Source of the DNA: an uncultured Eubacteriales bacterium
Lineage (GTDB): Bacteria > Bacillota > Clostridia > Oscillospirales > Acutalibacteraceae
Length of the DNA stretch: 5,822 nt
Assembly (NCBI GenBank): GCA_934486755.1
Contig: CAKSQT010000089.1
Span: 1 to 5,822 of the forward strand
Reading direction: 5' to 3'
The position numbers and the translations under genes are program-made. The notes under the pieces are model-generated. The model ran no database searches and was not told the DNA's origin. It worked only from the letters and a program-made list of their open reading frames with translations. Numbering within the stretch: the stretch's first letter is position 1; the number at the start of each line of letters is the position of its first letter. Positions 5,538-5,822 of this stretch are shown here, piece after piece.

Positions 5538-5822
5538 TAAGGCTGAATATCTGTTTGACGGAAACGGGCAAGTAAGGGTGGACGTATTCGTTTCGGAATG
5601 TGCTGAAATTACGCGTTCAAGAGCCGCAAAACTGATAGCGGACGGTTCCGTCACCGTAAACGGTAAGAGTGTTGATAAAAATTTAAAGCTCCGCTTAGGC
5701 GACAGGGTGCAGGTTACCACGCCGTCCTTGCAGGAATATACCGTTACCGCTCAGAACATTCCGCTCGATATAGTTTATGAAGACAGCGATCTGCTTGTTG
5801 TGAATAAGCCTAAGGGTATGGT
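5530..5822 (+). CDS. rluD: RluA/RluD-family pseudouridine synthase, N-terminal part (partial)
   Basis: Members of this family convert specific uridines in 23S rRNA (or tRNA) to pseudouridine. The frame from ATG 5530 stays open to the window edge, giving 97 codons plus two bases. Residues 16-62 form an S4 RNA-binding domain (RVDVFVSECAEITRSRAAKL, then GSVTVNGKSVDKNLKLRLGD). The family's first catalytic-domain motif follows at 80-97: DIVYEDSDLLVVNKPKGM. The catalytic Asp (in the GRLDxxTSG motif) lies beyond the window. The start is uncertain: ATG 5518 is in frame and would add four residues (MIPL), but it sits directly against the hairpin stem, while ATG 5530 has only a weak AGGATGA upstream. 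The 8-bp overlap with lspA and the usual lspA-rluD order support the call. The name rluD is by family; the exact rRNA target cannot be read from this fragment (Bacillus orthologue: ylyB). Confidence 0.9.
   Translation, partial: MIDKAEYLFDGNGQVRVDVFVSECAEITRSRAAKLIADGSVTVNGKSVDKNLKLRLGDRVQVTTPSLQEYTVTAQNIPLDIVYEDSDLLVVNKPKGM

Noticed and set aside
5133..5720. Long antisense open frame (195 codons) opposite lspA and rluD
   Set aside because: It lies fully opposite two well-supported genes, shows no recognisable motif and has a composition typical of a shadow frame.

Overview
The window reads as ordinary housekeeping chromosome from a low-to-moderate GC Bacillota, most likely a member of the Clostridia (Ruminococcaceae/Oscillospiraceae-like). 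This rests on gene order, strong AGGAGG-type ribosome binding sites, a TTG start, and the combination of an endonuclease-type MutL, YlmE, SepF, YlmH and DivIVA. The lineage is an inference from gene content and protein style, not a database match.

Nine protein-coding genes, all on the + strand, fill the window almost completely. In order they are: the 3' end of mutL (DNA mismatch repair); miaA (tRNA A37 prenylation); a membrane-anchored HlyD/membrane-fusion-like protein of unknown role; a YggS/YlmE-type PLP-binding protein; sepF (FtsZ membrane anchor and Z-ring organiser); ylmH (S4-domain RNA-binding protein); divIVA (coiled-coil polar/septal scaffold); lspA (signal peptidase II); and the 5' end of an RluA/RluD-family pseudouridine synthase. 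Five of the eight junctions overlap (mutL/miaA, HlyD-like/yggS, sepF/ylmH, lspA/rluD) or nearly touch (ylmH/divIVA). The other three spacers are 9, 22 and 23 bp. I see no intrinsic terminator and no convincing promoter, so the simplest reading is one long co-transcribed block whose ends lie outside the window.

Functionally it joins a DNA/tRNA maintenance pair (mutL-miaA) to the Firmicutes 'ylm' division cluster (ylmE-sepF-ylmH-divIVA) and then to lspA-rluD. Two genes often found in such neighbourhoods are absent: hfq after miaA and ylmG (YggT family) between sepF and ylmH. I found no mobile element, CRISPR array, RNA gene or obviously novel system. The points most worth a second look are the uncharacterised HlyD-like gene inside the division cluster, the non-canonical DivIVA membrane-binding tip, a MiaA substrate-loop variant, and a perfect hairpin at the lspA/rluD junction that could couple their translation.
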